Position numbers and translations under genes: made by a program
Assembly: GCF_001905005.1 (NCBI RefSeq)
Contig: NZ_LWKZ01000026.1
Location: 124,001-188,000, forward strand
Direction of reading: 5' to 3'
Length of the DNA: 64,000 bases
Source: Streptomyces sp. CB02923
GTDB taxonomy: Bacteria > Actinomycetota > Actinomycetes > Streptomycetales > Streptomycetaceae
Shown: positions 26,101 to 36,700 of the stretch, one piece after another
Layout: the number at the start of each line of letters is the position of its first letter
How positions within the stretch are numbered: position 1 is the stretch's first letter
The notes under the pieces: model-generated
Told to the model about the DNA's origin: nothing
Database searches by the model: none
What the model saw: the letters and a program-made list of their open reading frames with translations, nothing else

Positions 26101-29100
26101 ACCCGGTCCCCCGCGCCGACGCCCTGCGCGTGCAGGTGGTGAGCGAACCGGTTCGCCCGCGTGTCCAGTTCCCGGTAGGTCAGGGTCAGCGCGCCGGACA
26201 CGACGGCCGGCGCGTCCGGGCGGCGGGCCGCGACCTCTTCGAACACGGCGGGAATCGTCCGGCCCGCGGCGCCGGTGCCGGGCGCCCCGATGTTCACCCC
26301 GGACACGAGCCGCTCACGCTCCCCGTCCAGCAGGACGTCCAGATCCCCCACCCGGGTCCGGGCGTCGCCGGCGAGCCGGCCGAACACCTCCACCAGCCGC
26401 GTGGCCAGGGCCTGCGCGGTGGCCGGGTCGAACAGGTCGGTGGCGAACTCCAGCAGGCCGTCGAGGCCGCCGCCGTCCGGGCGTTCCCGCAGCACCACCG
26501 ACAGGTCGAACTTCGAGGAGGCCAGCCCCACCGGGACGGCCCCGGCGTCCAGGCCGGGCGCGGCGAAGTCCGTGTCCGGCGTGTTCTGGAGGGCGAAGGC
26601 GACCTGGAACAGCGGGTGCCGGGCCAGGGAGCGGACCGGGTTCAGTACGTCCACGAGGTGCTCGAAGGGGAGGTCCTGGTGGGCGTACGCGGCGAGGTCG
26701 GTCTCCCGTACCCGGCCGACGAGTTCGGTGAAGGAGGGGTTGCCGCTGACGTCGGTACGCAGCACCAGGGTGTTGAGGAAGTTGCCGACGAGGCCGTCGA
26801 GGGTCTCGTCGGTGCGCCCGGCGATGGGCGTGCCGAGCGGTACGTCCTCGGCTCCGCCGAGCCGCGACAGCAGCGCCGCCACGGCGGCCTGCGTGACCAT
26901 GAACAGCGTGGCGTCGCATTCCCTGGCGATCTCCTGGAACCGTCGGTGCACGGCGGCGTCCACGGTGAACGGGAGCATCGCGCCCCGGTGGCTCGCCGTC
27001 GCGGGGCGGGACCGGTCGAAGGGCAGCTCCAGCTGTTCGGGGAGGTCCGCGAGAGTGCGGGTCCAGAAGTCGAGCTGGCGGCCGAACAGGCCGCCCTCGG
27101 TGTCCTGGGTGAGCAGGTCACGCTGCCAGACGGTGAAGTCGGCGTACTGGACGGGCAGCGGCGCCCAGCCGGGTGCGCGGCCGTCGGACCGTGCCGCGTA
27201 CGCCGTCGACAGGTCCCGCATCAGGATGCCCATGGACCAGCCGTCGGCGGCGATGTGGTGCACCACGACCAGCAGGACGTGATCGTCGGGCGACACCTCG
27301 AACAGTCCTATTCTCCAGGGCATTTCTGTCGCGAGGCGGAATCCCCGGGCGGCCTCGGCGGCCAGGGATTCGTCCACCGTTTCCTCGGTGACGGCGGTCA
27401 CGGGTATCCGGACCGGTACGGCTGCCAGGATTTCCTGGCGGGCAGTTCCGCTGTCCTCGGGATAGCGGGTGCACAGTGTTTCGTGGCGGGTGACGACGTC
27501 ACCCCAGGCCGCCTCCAGCGCCCCCACATCCAGCGCACCGGTCAGCCGGACCGCCAGCGGAATATTGTTCGTCGCACTCGGCCCCTCCAAACTGTGCAGG
27601 AACCACATCCGCTGCTGCCCGAACGACAACGGCAACGGAACAGGCCGCTCCACCGGCACCAACACCGGCCGCACCGCCACGAACTCATCCAACCGACCCG
27701 CCAGCCCCGCAACCGTCGGCGCCTCGAACAACGCCCGCACCGAAATCTCCACACCCAAAGCACCCTTGACCCGACTCGCCAACCGCGTCGCCAACAACGA
27801 ATCCCCACCCAGAGCAAAGAACCCGTCATCAATACCGACCTGCCCCAACCCCAGAACCTCGGCGAACAAACGGCACAGAATCTGCTCCTGCGGAGACCGC
27901 GGCCCCCGAACCGACACACCCGCCCCAAAATCAGGCGCAGGCAGCACAGCCCGGTCGACCTTCCCATGCACCGTCAACGGCAAAACGTCCAAAGCGACAA
28001 CCGCCGCCGGAACCATGTAATCCGGCAACACCCCCGCCGCGAACTCCCGCACCCCCGCCGCATTCCCCACCACATACGCCACCAGACGCTTGTCACCCGG
28101 CTGATCCTCCCGCGCCACCACCGCAACCTGCTCCACACCCGGGCACCGCCCCAACACCCCCTCCACCTCAGCCAACTCAATACGGAAACCCCGCACCTTC
28201 ACCTGATCATCCGCCCGCCCCAAAAACACCAACTGCCCATCCCGGTCCCAGCGCACCAGATCACCCGTCCGGTACATCCGCCCACCACCGAACGGACACG
28301 CCACAAACCGCTCCGCCGTCAACGCCCCACGGCCCAAATACCCACGCGCCACACCACGCCCCGCCACATACAACTCCCCCGCCACACCCACCGGAACCGG
28401 ACGCAGATAGCCGTCCAGAACGAACACCCGTACACCGTCACGAGGTCCGCCGATGGGGAGCGCCGAGGGTGCCTTCGCCCCGGGGTCGATGGCGAGCGTG
28501 GTCGCGCACAGCGTGGTCTCCGTGGGGCCGTACAGGTGGCGCACCGCCACTCCCGGGCAGGCGTCCATGACGCTCGCCACGGCTTCGGCGGGCACCACGT
28601 CGCCGCCGGTCAGCACGTGCTGAAGATCGGCGAAGCAGGCGGGTGTCTCCTGGGCCAGCACCCGGAACAAACCGGCTGTGACATGGACGGCCGTCAGCGC
28701 GTACTCGCCGACCAGACGGGACAACGTCCCCCCGTCCAGATCCACCTCCGGCGCGACCACCACACACCCGCCGTTCAGCAACGGCACCCACAACTCGAAC
28801 GTCGAAGCATCGAAGGCGTACGGAGCATGGAACAGCACCCGCCCCGTCCCGATGTCACCCCAGCACGAGTCCGACGCCAGCGCGGCGACACCACCGTGCG
28901 TGGCCACCACACCCTTCGGCACCCCCGTCGAACCGGAGGTATACATCACGTAGAGCGCCGAATCCGGGGACACCTCCGCCCTCAGCGGAGCGGCCGAGAA
29001 GGTCTCCAATGCCTCGTCGACCTCGGATCCGCTCACCACCAGTACCGGGGCGGAGTCCTCCAGCAGGTACCGGACCCGCTCCGCCGGATAGGACGTGTCC

Positions 29101-30716
29101 ACCGGCACGAAGACGGCCCCCGCCTTCGCGATGCCCAGCAGCGCGGTCACCAGGGCGGCGGAACGCGGCAGTGCCACACCCACCCGGTCCCCCGGTGTCA
29201 CACCACGCGCACGCAGCGCGCGGGCGAATCGATTCGCCTGTGCGTCCAGCTCCTCGTAGGTCAGGGAGCCCTCTTCGGACACCACCGCCACTTCGTGTGC
29301 GTGGTGCCGCACGGTCCGCTCGAAGAGGCCGGTGACGGTCGCCGGCGGGGCCCCCGGGGCGCCGGTGTTCACGCCGTGCAGCAGCCGGTCCCGTTCGCCG
29401 TCGACGAGTACGTCGATGTCGCCGATCCGGGTGGCCGGTCCGGCGGCCAGCTGTCCGAGGATGCCGACGACGCGGTCGGCCAGGAGCTGCGCGTCGGCGC
29501 GGGTGAACAGGTCGGGGCGGTAGGTCAGCCGGAACCGTTCGGGCATCGCGGTGAACGTCAGCGGGTAGTGCGCGGCGTCCCGGCCGCCGACGCTCGCCAG
29601 GTTCAGGTCCCCGGTCACCGACCGTGCGGTGGTCCCGGTCAGGTCGAGGAGGTCGACGGGGTAGTTCTGGAAGACGGTCAGGGTGTCGAACAGGGTCCGG
29701 GTCCCGGCGATGCCCTGGACCTCGGACAGGCTCAGGTGTTCGTGCGGCAGCAGCGCCGCCTGCGCGTCCTGGAGCCGGGTGAGCAGCTCGGCGACGGTGT
29801 CGGTGGCCGACCAGCGGGCCCGTACCGGCAGTGTGTTGATGAACAGGCCGACGGTGGTGTCGATGCCCGGGATCTCCGGCGGGCGCCCGGCCGTGGTCCC
29901 CCCGAAGACCACGTCGTCGCGTCCGGTCAGGGTGCCGAGCAGCACGGCCCACGCGCCGCGCATGACCGTGCTCATGGTCACGCCGTTGCGGCGGGCCAGG
30001 CTCGCGAGCTCCGTCACCAGCGGGGCGGGCAGTTCGACCCGTATCTCGTCGGGGTCGACCGGTGCGCGGTTGTCCGTCTCCGGTGCGACGAGGGTGGGCT
30101 GTGCCCCGTGGAGCGCCTGCCGCCAGGCCTCGGTTGCGGCCGCGCCGTCGCGGCGGGCCAGCCAGGCGAGGTAGCTGCGGTACGGGGTGACCGGGGGCAG
30201 GGCGCGTTCGTCGCCGCCGTTGCGGTACAGCTCGACCAGTTCGTTCGCGATGATCGAGGTCGACCAGCCGTCGCAGAGGATGTGGTGGACGGTCAGCACG
30301 ACGCGGGTGCGGGTGTCACCCACACGGATGGCGGTCAGCCGCAGCAGGGGCGGGGCCGCGAGGTCGAAGCGGCGGGTCCACTCGGCGCGTACCGCCTCGT
30401 CCAGGGCGTCCTCGCGCCGGTCGGCGGGGACCGGGCGCAGGTCCAGTTCCTGCCACGGGAGGTCCGACTGCTGCGGGATGACCTGCACCGTCTCGCCGGA
30501 CTTCAGGGTGCGGAACCCTGCCCTGAGGGTCGGGTGCCGGCGCAGCAGCGCGTGTCCCGCCGACCTCAGGGCGTCCGTGTCGAGTGGGCCGTCCAGATCC
30601 AGGACCACCTGGCCCCGGTAGATGTCCGTGGCTTCGGTGTCGTACAGGGCGTGGAACAACATGCCCTTCTGCATCGGCGCGAGCGGCCATATGTCGGCCA
30701 GTCCGGGCTTGCTCAC
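23181..30716 (-). CDS. Non-ribosomal peptide synthetase, C-A-T-C-A-T-E, two modules
   Basis: This protein has 2511 residues. Its first condensation domain is DCL-like (ADIWPLAPMQKGMLFHALYD; HHILCDG near 145). Adenylation domain 1 (core near 590) and carrier (ALGGDSL near 970) are followed by an LCL-like condensation domain (LPLSFGQQRMWFLHSLEG near 1033; HHIAADGWS near 1155), adenylation domain 2 (core near 1620), a carrier of the pre-epimerase type (ELGGDSI near 2007) and an epimerisation domain (2060-2500; DLSRTVGWFT present). Both pockets read D-A-F-H-L-G-L-L-C-K. The epimerase motif is HHLVFDAVSW, with alanine where glycine is usual. A segment (27469-28425) nearly duplicates part of the upstream NRPS gene. 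I chose the GTG at 30716; an ATG at 30731 overlapping the previous gene is possible. Confidence 0.93.
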   Translation of the reverse strand: MSKPGLADIWPLAPMQKGMLFHALYDTEATDIYRGQVVLDLDGPLDTDALRSAGHALLRRHPTLRAGFRTLKSGETVQVIPQQSDLPWQELDLRPVPADRREDALDEAVRAEWTRRFDLAAPPLLRLTAIRVGDTRTRVVLTVHHILCDGWSTSIIANELVELYRNGGDERALPPVTPYRSYLAWLARRDGAAATEAWRQALHGAQPTLVAPETDNRAPVDPDEIRVELPAPLVTELASLARRNGVTMSTVMRGAWAVLLGTLTGRDDVVFGGTTAGRPPEIPGIDTTVGLFINTLPVRARWSATDTVAELLTRLQDAQAALLPHEHLSLSEVQGIAGTRTLFDTLTVFQNYPVDLLDLTGTTARSVTGDLNLASVGGRDAAHYPLTFTAMPERFRLTYRPDLFTRADAQLLADRVVGILGQLAAGPATRIGDIDVLVDGERDRLLHGVNTGAPGAPPATVTGLFERTVRHHAHEVAVVSEEGSLTYEELDAQANRFARALRARGVTPGDRVGVALPRSAALVTALLGIAKAGAVFVPVDTSYPAERVRYLLEDSAPVLVVSGSEVDEALETFSAAPLRAEVSPDSALYVMYTSGSTGVPKGVVATHGGVAALASDSCWGDIGTGRVLFHAPYAFDASTFELWVPLLNGGCVVVAPEVDLDGGTLSRLVGEYALTAVHVTAGLFRVLAQETPACFADLQHVLTGGDVVPAEAVASVMDACPGVAVRHLYGPTETTLCATTLAIDPGAKAPSALPIGGPRDGVRVFVLDGYLRPVPVGVAGELYVAGRGVARGYLGRGALTAERFVACPFGGGRMYRTGDLVRWDRDGQLVFLGRADDQVKVRGFRIELAEVEGVLGRCPGVEQVAVVAREDQPGDKRLVAYVVGNAAGVREFAAGVLPDYMVPAAVVALDVLPLTVHGKVDRAVLPAPDFGAGVSVRGPRSPQEQILCRLFAEVLGLGQVGIDDGFFALGGDSLLATRLASRVKGALGVEISVRALFEAPTVAGLAGRLDEFVAVRPVLVPVERPVPLPLSFGQQRMWFLHSLEGPSATNNIPLAVRLTGALDVGALEAAWGDVVTRHETLCTRYPEDSGTARQEILAAVPVRIPVTAVTEETVDESLAAEAARGFRLATEMPWRIGLFEVSPDDHVLLVVVHHIAADGWSMGILMRDLSTAYAARSDGRAPGWAPLPVQYADFTVWQRDLLTQDTEGGLFGRQLDFWTRTLADLPEQLELPFDRSRPATASHRGAMLPFTVDAAVHRRFQEIARECDATLFMVTQAAVAALLSRLGGAEDVPLGTPIAGRTDETLDGLVGNFLNTLVLRTDVSGNPSFTELVGRVRETDLAAYAHQDLPFEHLVDVLNPVRSLARHPLFQVAFALQNTPDTDFAAPGLDAGAVPVGLASSKFDLSVVLRERPDGGGLDGLLEFATDLFDPATAQALATRLVEVFGRLAGDARTRVGDLDVLLDGERERLVSGVNIGAPGTGAAGRTIPAVFEEVAARRPDAPAVVSGALTLTYRELDTRANRFAHHLHAQGVGAGDRVAVMLPRTAELVPVLLGIAKAGAVFVPVDTAYPAERVRFLLEDSEPALVVTEAAAQEALEGFPATPPPAHVSPESGLYVMYTSGSTGTPKGVLVTHGGAAALAHDACWGGIGTGRVLFHAPHAFDASAFELWVPLLNGGCVVVAPAVDLDGGTLAGLVAAHELTAVHVTAGLFRALAQETPACFAGLRHVLTGGDVVPAEAVARVTDACPHASVHHLYGPTETTLCATTHTVAPGTQAPPVLPIGRPRDGVRVFALDRFLRPVPVGVPGELYIAGQGVARGYLGRAALTAERFVACPYGGRMYRTGDLVRWDRDGNLVFLGRADDQVKVRGFRIETAEVEAVLGQCPGVEQIAVLAREDRPGDKRLVAYVVGNADAVRDFAAERLPDYMVPSATVVLDELPLTANAKVDRAALPAPDYTAASAGRAPRTPLEALFCRLFAELLGLAAPEAEAGTREEPGPAVAADAGFFELGGDSIVSLLLVARAAKAGYRVTASDVFQHKTPEALALVARPVTEADAHHEDGHGTVPLTPIMRELTARGGPATLAARFAQWTVVRVPAHAGQDRLTRAVEKVVAHHAMLRARLVVPGDAEPYLEVGDAAPVPDRVRRVDAGELTEQAFEELIDAEARAASGRLDPRTGTTLQAVWFDRGSGRPGRLAVVVHHLVFDAVSWRILLPDLAAAWADPDGQLAPVASSFRTYARQLATARPPRATGPVQGTEGQMRQRTFTVPARTASAVLTAVPAAFHATTGDVLLAALTAALTEERPGPLVLDIEGHGRDGDLDLSRTVGWFTTLRPVRLDAGVTDFDEVRAGGPAADRLLKRVKEQAAQPYGDGLPAPTAGFNYLGRFSVAGPGTGDWQPAGPRSMGADADPELPALHALEFGGLVRDGDGGPELVLLVSWLEGALSEDGAGRLADRWTGLLTGLAALAEAPDAGGLTPSDLPLVDLTLGQLEALEDDFNEAPGEGGMPWNAA
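27469..28425 (-). repeat. Long near-identical NRPS segment, copy 2
   Basis: This segment, covering the end of an adenylation domain, a carrier domain and the start of the next condensation domain, is almost identical by eye to 35328-36286. Its coding strand uses many TTG-leucine and G-ending codons, unlike the C-ending codons around it, which points to gene conversion or recent insertion from another NRPS. Similarity continues more patchily at 28660-29000. Confidence 0.85.
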
Positions 30717-30718
30717 GG

Positions 30719-33700
30719 CTACTTTCCCCATTCCGTTTCGAGCTGGTCGATGTCGTCCTGAGTCAGGGAGACGAGGTCGAGATCCGACGGAGTGCGACCG
30801 CCCGCGTCCGCCTGCACGGCGCACGCCACCAGGGTTTCGGCGGCCCGGAACCACGCGTGGCCGAGCCGTCGCAGGTCGGCCTCGGAGAGCAGCGCCGGGT
30901 CCCAGGCCCAGTGCGCCGTCAGCCGGGGGCCGTCGTCGGTGTCCACCGTGAGGGCGTCGAGGTCGACCGGGTGGGTACGGACGCCTTCGGGTGGGTGGGC
31001 GTCGCCGGTGGCGGTCCACGCGGTGGCCGCCCGGCGCTGGTCCGCGGCGGGGACGCGGCCGAGATAGTTGAAGAGGAGTGGTGGTTCGGCGAGTTCGGCC
31101 AGGGCCCCGGACGTCCGCGCGTTCAGGTGGCGCAGCAGTCCGTGGCCGATGCCGTGTCCGGGCAGTTCCCTGATCTGCTCCTTGACGCGTTTGAGTACGG
31201 CCCCCGGGTCGGGGTCGCCGGTCCGGGCGCCGGGTTCGGCGCCGCCCGGGTCGAGCCGGACCGGGTGGACGCTGGTGAACCAGCCGACCGTACGGGACAG
31301 GTCGGTGCCGGGTGCGAGGCCGCTCTCGCGGCCGTGCCGTTCGAGGTCGACCAGGACGGCGCCGGGCCGGCCGCGCCACTCGGCGACCGCGAGGACGAGC
31401 GCGGCGAGGAGTACCTCGGTGATGTCGGCGTGGAAGGCCGCGGGCACGGTGGTGAGCAGGGCCGCCGAGGTTTCGGGGTCCAGGGTCATGCTCAGCGCCC
31501 CGGAGCCGCCCGGTCCGTTGCGTGCCGTCGGCAGCAGCGGGCCGGCGGGCGCGCCGATGCGTTGCCAGAGGGGCAGTTCGGCGGTCCGGGCGGGGTCGTG
31601 GGCGGCTTGCCGCAGCAGTTCGGCCCAGCGGCGGAAGGACGTACGCACCGGAGGCAGGGCCGGTTCGGTGCCCGCCTTGGCCGCTTCGCAGGCGAAGGCG
31701 AGGTCGTCGAGGAGGATGCGCCAGGAGGCGCCGTCCACGCAGAGGTGGTGTGCGGCGAGGAAGAGCCGGCCGGGCCGGTGCGCGCCCGCGTCGAACCACA
31801 CGGCTTGCAGTACGGCGCCGGAGCGCGGGTCGAGGCGGCCGGTCGCGGCGGCGCACTGCTCGCGGACGATCGTCGCCGTGATCTGTTCGGCCGGTCCGGG
31901 CAGCCGTACCGTCCGCAGCAGGTCCGCTGCTTGCACGGCGCCCGGCGGGCGGATGTGCAGCGTGTCGTCGGCGCGTCCGGGGGTTGCGGAGCCTTGGGCG
32001 CCGCCGGGGCTTCCGGGGCCTCCGGGGCTTTCAGGGCCGAGGCGGAGCCGCAGGGCGCCGTGGTGGTCGAGGACGGCCTGGAGAGCGGCGGTGAGTTCCG
32101 CGGCGGTGAGGCCGGTGGGTGTCCAGACCGTGACGGTCTGGTGCAGCGGTCCGGCCAGGGCCTGCCGGTCGGCGAGCTGCCGCATGACCGGGGTGAGGGG
32201 TACGGGGCCGTGGCCGTCGTCGTGCCGGGTCTCCTCGTCCGTGACGGGCCGGGCGGCGAGGGCGAGGGCCTCCGGGGTCTTGTGCTGGAAGACGTCCGTC
32301 GCGCTGATCCGGTATCCGGCCCTGGCCGCGCGGGCGACGAGTTGCAGGGAGATGATGCTGTCGCCGCCGAGTTCGAAGAAGTTCGCGTCCGCGCCGACCC
32401 CGATGGGCGGGTCCGGGACCTCGGGTGCCTCCGGGGCTTCCGGAGCGCCGGGGTGCGGGATGTCCGGGTGCGGAACATCCGGGCGCGGTACCACCGGTTC
32501 CGGGATGCCCGGACGCGGGACGGCCGTGGGTGGGCCGTCCGGACGCGGGGCAGCGGGATGCGGGACGTCCGGATGCGGTGCGGGCAAGTCGGGACTCGCG
32601 TCCGGAGCCACCAGGCCGAGGACCTCCGCGAAGAAGCGGCAGAACAGCGCTTCGAGCGGGGTGCGGGGCGCGCGTCCCGCGGACGCCGCCGTGTAGTCGG
32701 GTGCGGGCAGCGCGGCCCGGTCGACCTTGCCGTTGCCGGTGATGGGCAGGGCGTCGAGGGTGACGACGGTGCCGGGGATCATGTAGTCGGGCAGCCGGTC
32801 GGCCGCGAAGTCCCGTATGGCGTCGGCGTTTCCGACGACGTACGCGACGAGCCGCTTGTCGCCGGGGCGGTCCTCCCGTACGACGACGGCGGCCTGGTCC
32901 ACGCCGGGGCACTGGCCGAGGACGGCTTCGATCTCGGCCGGTTCGATGCGGAAGCCCCGTACCTTGACCTGGTCGTCCGCCCGGCCCAGGAACACGAGCT
33001 GTCCGTCCCGGTCCCAGCGCACCAGGTCGCCGGTCCGGTACATCCGGCCGCCGCCGTACGGGCACGCCACGAACCGCTCGGCGGTCAGCGCCGCGCGCCC
33101 GAGGTACCCGTGCGCGACACCGCGTCCGGCCACGTACAGCTCCCCCGCCACGTCCGTGGGGACCGGGCGCAGGAGCGTGTCCAGGACGAAGACCCGGACA
33201 CCCTCGCGCGGGCGGCCGATCGGCAGGACGGACGGTGCTTGCGTACCGGGTGCGACGGTGTGGGTGGTGGCGCACAGGGTCGTCTCCGTCGGCCCGTACA
33301 AGTGGTGTACGGCGGCGCCGGGGCACGCGTCGGTGACACGGGCGACGGCTTCGGCGGGCACCACGTCGCCGCCGGTCAGCACGTGTTTCAGACCGGCGAA
33401 GCAGGCGGGCGTCTCCTGGGCCAGCACCCGGAACAGCCCGGCTGTGACATGGACGGCCGTCAGCGCGTGCTCGCCGACCAGCCGGGCCACCGTCTCCCCG
33501 TCCAGGTCCAGCGGCGGCGCGACGACCACGCATCCGCCGTTGAGCAGCGGCACCCACAGTTCCAGGGTGGACGCGTCGAAGGTGTGCGGGGCGTGGAAGA
33601 GCGTCCGGCCGGTGCCGATGCCGTCCCAGCAGGGGGCGAGGGCGAGCGCGGTGACGTTCGCGTGCGTCGCGAGGACGCCTTTGGGCGTGCCGGTCGAGCC

Positions 33701-36700
33701 GGAGGTGTACATCACGTACAGGCCGGACTCCGGTGCCACTGCGGCAGGCAGTGGGACGACCGGGAAGTGCCGCAGGGCTTCCGTCACTTCGGAGCGTGTC
33801 ATCACCAGTACGGGCGCGGAGTCCGCCAGCAGGAACCGCACCCGCTCGACCGGGTACGCCGTGTCCACCGGCACGGCCACCGCGCCCGCCTTGGCGATGC
33901 CGAGCAGCACGGCGATCAGCTCCGCCGAGCGGTCCAGCATCACCGCGACCCGGTCGCCGGGGGTGACGCCCTTGGCGTGCAGGTACCAGGCGCACCGGTT
34001 GGCCCGCGCGTCCAGCTCCCGGTAGGTCAGTGTGCCGTCGGCGGACTCCACCGCCGCCGCGTCGCCGTGCCGCGCGACGGCCCGTTCGAAGCACCGGGGC
34101 ACGGTCTCGCCCCGCGTGTCCGCCCGATCCGGCGCCACCGCCGACGTGACCCGCGTCCGCTCGTCCTCGCCGAGGACGTCCACCGCTCCGGCCCGTACGG
34201 CGGGATCCGCGGTGACCTGGTCGAGCACCCGCAGCAGTCGGGCCACCAGGCGCTCGGCGGTACCGCGCTCGAAGAGGTCGGTGGCGTACTCCAGGTAGCA
34301 CTCCAGGCCCGCGGCGGCGCCGTCGGTGTCCCGGCGTTCCCACATCAGGACCGACAGGTCGAACTTCGAGGTGGACATCTCCACCGGTATCAGCCGGGAT
34401 TCCAGCCCGGGGGCGTCGAAGTGCGTCTCGGGTGCGTTCTGGAGGGCGAAGGCGACCTGGAACAGCGGGTGCCGGGCCAGCGAGCGGACCGGGTTCAGCA
34501 CCTCCACGAGGTGCTCGAAGGGGAGGTCCTGGTGGGCGTACGCGGCGAGGTCGGTCTCCCGTACCCGGCCGACCAGGTCGGTGAAGGAGGGGTTGCCGCC
34601 GACGTCGGTACGCAGCACCAGCGTGTTGAGGAAGTTGCCGACGAGGTTGTCCACGGCCTCGTCCGTACGGCCCGCGATGGGCGTGCCGAGCGGGATGTCC
34701 TCCCCGGCGCCGAGCCGCGACAGCAGCACCGCGACAGCCGCCTGCGCGACCATGAACAGCGTCGCGTCGCTCTCGCGCGCGATCTCCGCCAGGCGCCGGT
34801 GGGTCCCGGCGTCCACCGAGAACGGCAGGAACGCTCCCCGGTGGGTCGCCACCGGCGGGCGGGGCCGGTCGAAGGGCAGCTTCAGGTGTTCCGGCAGCCC
34901 GGCGAGGGCTTGTGACCAGAACGCGGCCTGCCGGCCGAACAGGCCGTCCTCGGCGTTCTGGGTGAGCAGGTCGCGCTGCCAGAGGGTGAAGTCGGCGTAC
35001 TGGACGGGCAGCGGCGCCCAGCCGGGCGCGCGGCCGTCGGACCGTGCCGCGTACGCCGTCGCCAGGTCGTCGGCCAGGACGCCCATGGACCAGCCGTCGG
35101 CGGCGATGTGGTGCACCACGACCAGCAGGACGTGATCGTCGGGCGACACCTCGAACAGCGTGATACGCCAAGGCAGTTCGTGCTCGATCCGGAAGCCCTG
35201 CTCGACGCCGTCGGCCAGCGCCCGCGCCACGTCGTCCGCCCCGATGCGGGCGGTGGTGAGGTGTACGGTCACCTCTGCCGCGTCCATGATGTCCTGGCGG
35301 GCGCTGCCTCCGTGCTCCAGGTAGCGGGTGCGCAGTGTTTCGTGGCGGGTGACGACGTCACCCCAGGCCGCCTCCAGCGCCGCCACATCCAGCGCACCGG
35401 TCAGCCGGACCGCCAGCGGAATATTGTTCGTCGCACTCGGCCCCTCCAAACTGTGCAAGAACCACATCCGCTGCTGCCCGAACGACAACGGCAACGGAAC
35501 CGGCCGCTCCACCGGCACCAACACCGGCCGCACCGCCACGAACTCATCCAACCGCCCCGCCAACCCCGCAACCGTCGGCGCCTCGAACAACGCCCGCACC
35601 GAAATCTCCACACCCAAAGCACCCTTGACCCGACTCGCCAACCGCGTCGCCAACAACGAATCCCCACCCAGAGCAAAGAATCCGTCATCAATACCCACAC
35701 CGTCCCGCTCCAGCCCCAGAACCTCGGCGAACAAACGGCACAGAATCTGCTCCTGCGGAGACCGCGGCCCCCGATCCGAAACAACCGCCCCAAAATCAGG
35801 CGCAGGCAGCACAGCCCGGTCGACCTTCCCATGCACCGTCAACGGCAAAACGTCCAAAGCGACAACCGCCGCCGGAACCATGTAATCCGGCAACACCCCC
35901 GCCGCGAACTCCCGCACCCCCGCCGCATTCCCCACGACATACGCCACCAGACGCTTGTCACCGGGCTGATCCTCCCGCGCCACCACCGCAACCTGCTCCA
36001 CACCCGGGCACCGCCCCAACACCCCCTCCACCTCAGCCAGCTCAATACGGAAACCCCGCACCTTCACCTGATCATCCGCCCGCCCCAGAAACACCAGATT
36101 GCCGTCCCGGTCCCAGCGCACCAGATCACCCGTCCGGTACATCCGCCCACCACCGAACGGACACGCCACAAACCGCTCCGCCGTCAACGCCCCACGGCCC
36201 AAATACCCCCACCCCACACCACGCCCGGCCACATACAACTCCCCCGCCACACCCACCGGAACCGGACGCAGAAAACCGTCCAGAACGAACACCCGCAGGC
36301 CATCCCTGGGCGAGCCGATCGGCAGGACCGGCGGGACCTTCGCCCCCGGATCGGTGACGAACGTGGTGGCGCACAGCGTGGTCTCGGTCGGCCCGTACAG
36401 GTGGCGGATCACGGTGCCGGAGCACGCATCGGCGACACGGGCAACGGCTTCGGCGGGCACCACGTCGCCGCCGGTCAGCACATGCTGAAGATCGGCGCAG
36501 CAGGCAGGTGTCTCCTGGGCCAGCACCCGGAACAGACCGGCGGTCAAATGCACCGCCGTCAGCGCGTGCTCACCGACCAGACGGGACAGCGTCCCCCCGT
36601 CCAGATCCACCTCCGGCGCGACCACCACACACCCGCCGTTCAACAACGGCACCCACAACTCGAATGTCGATGCATCGAAGGCGTACGGAGCGTGGAACAG

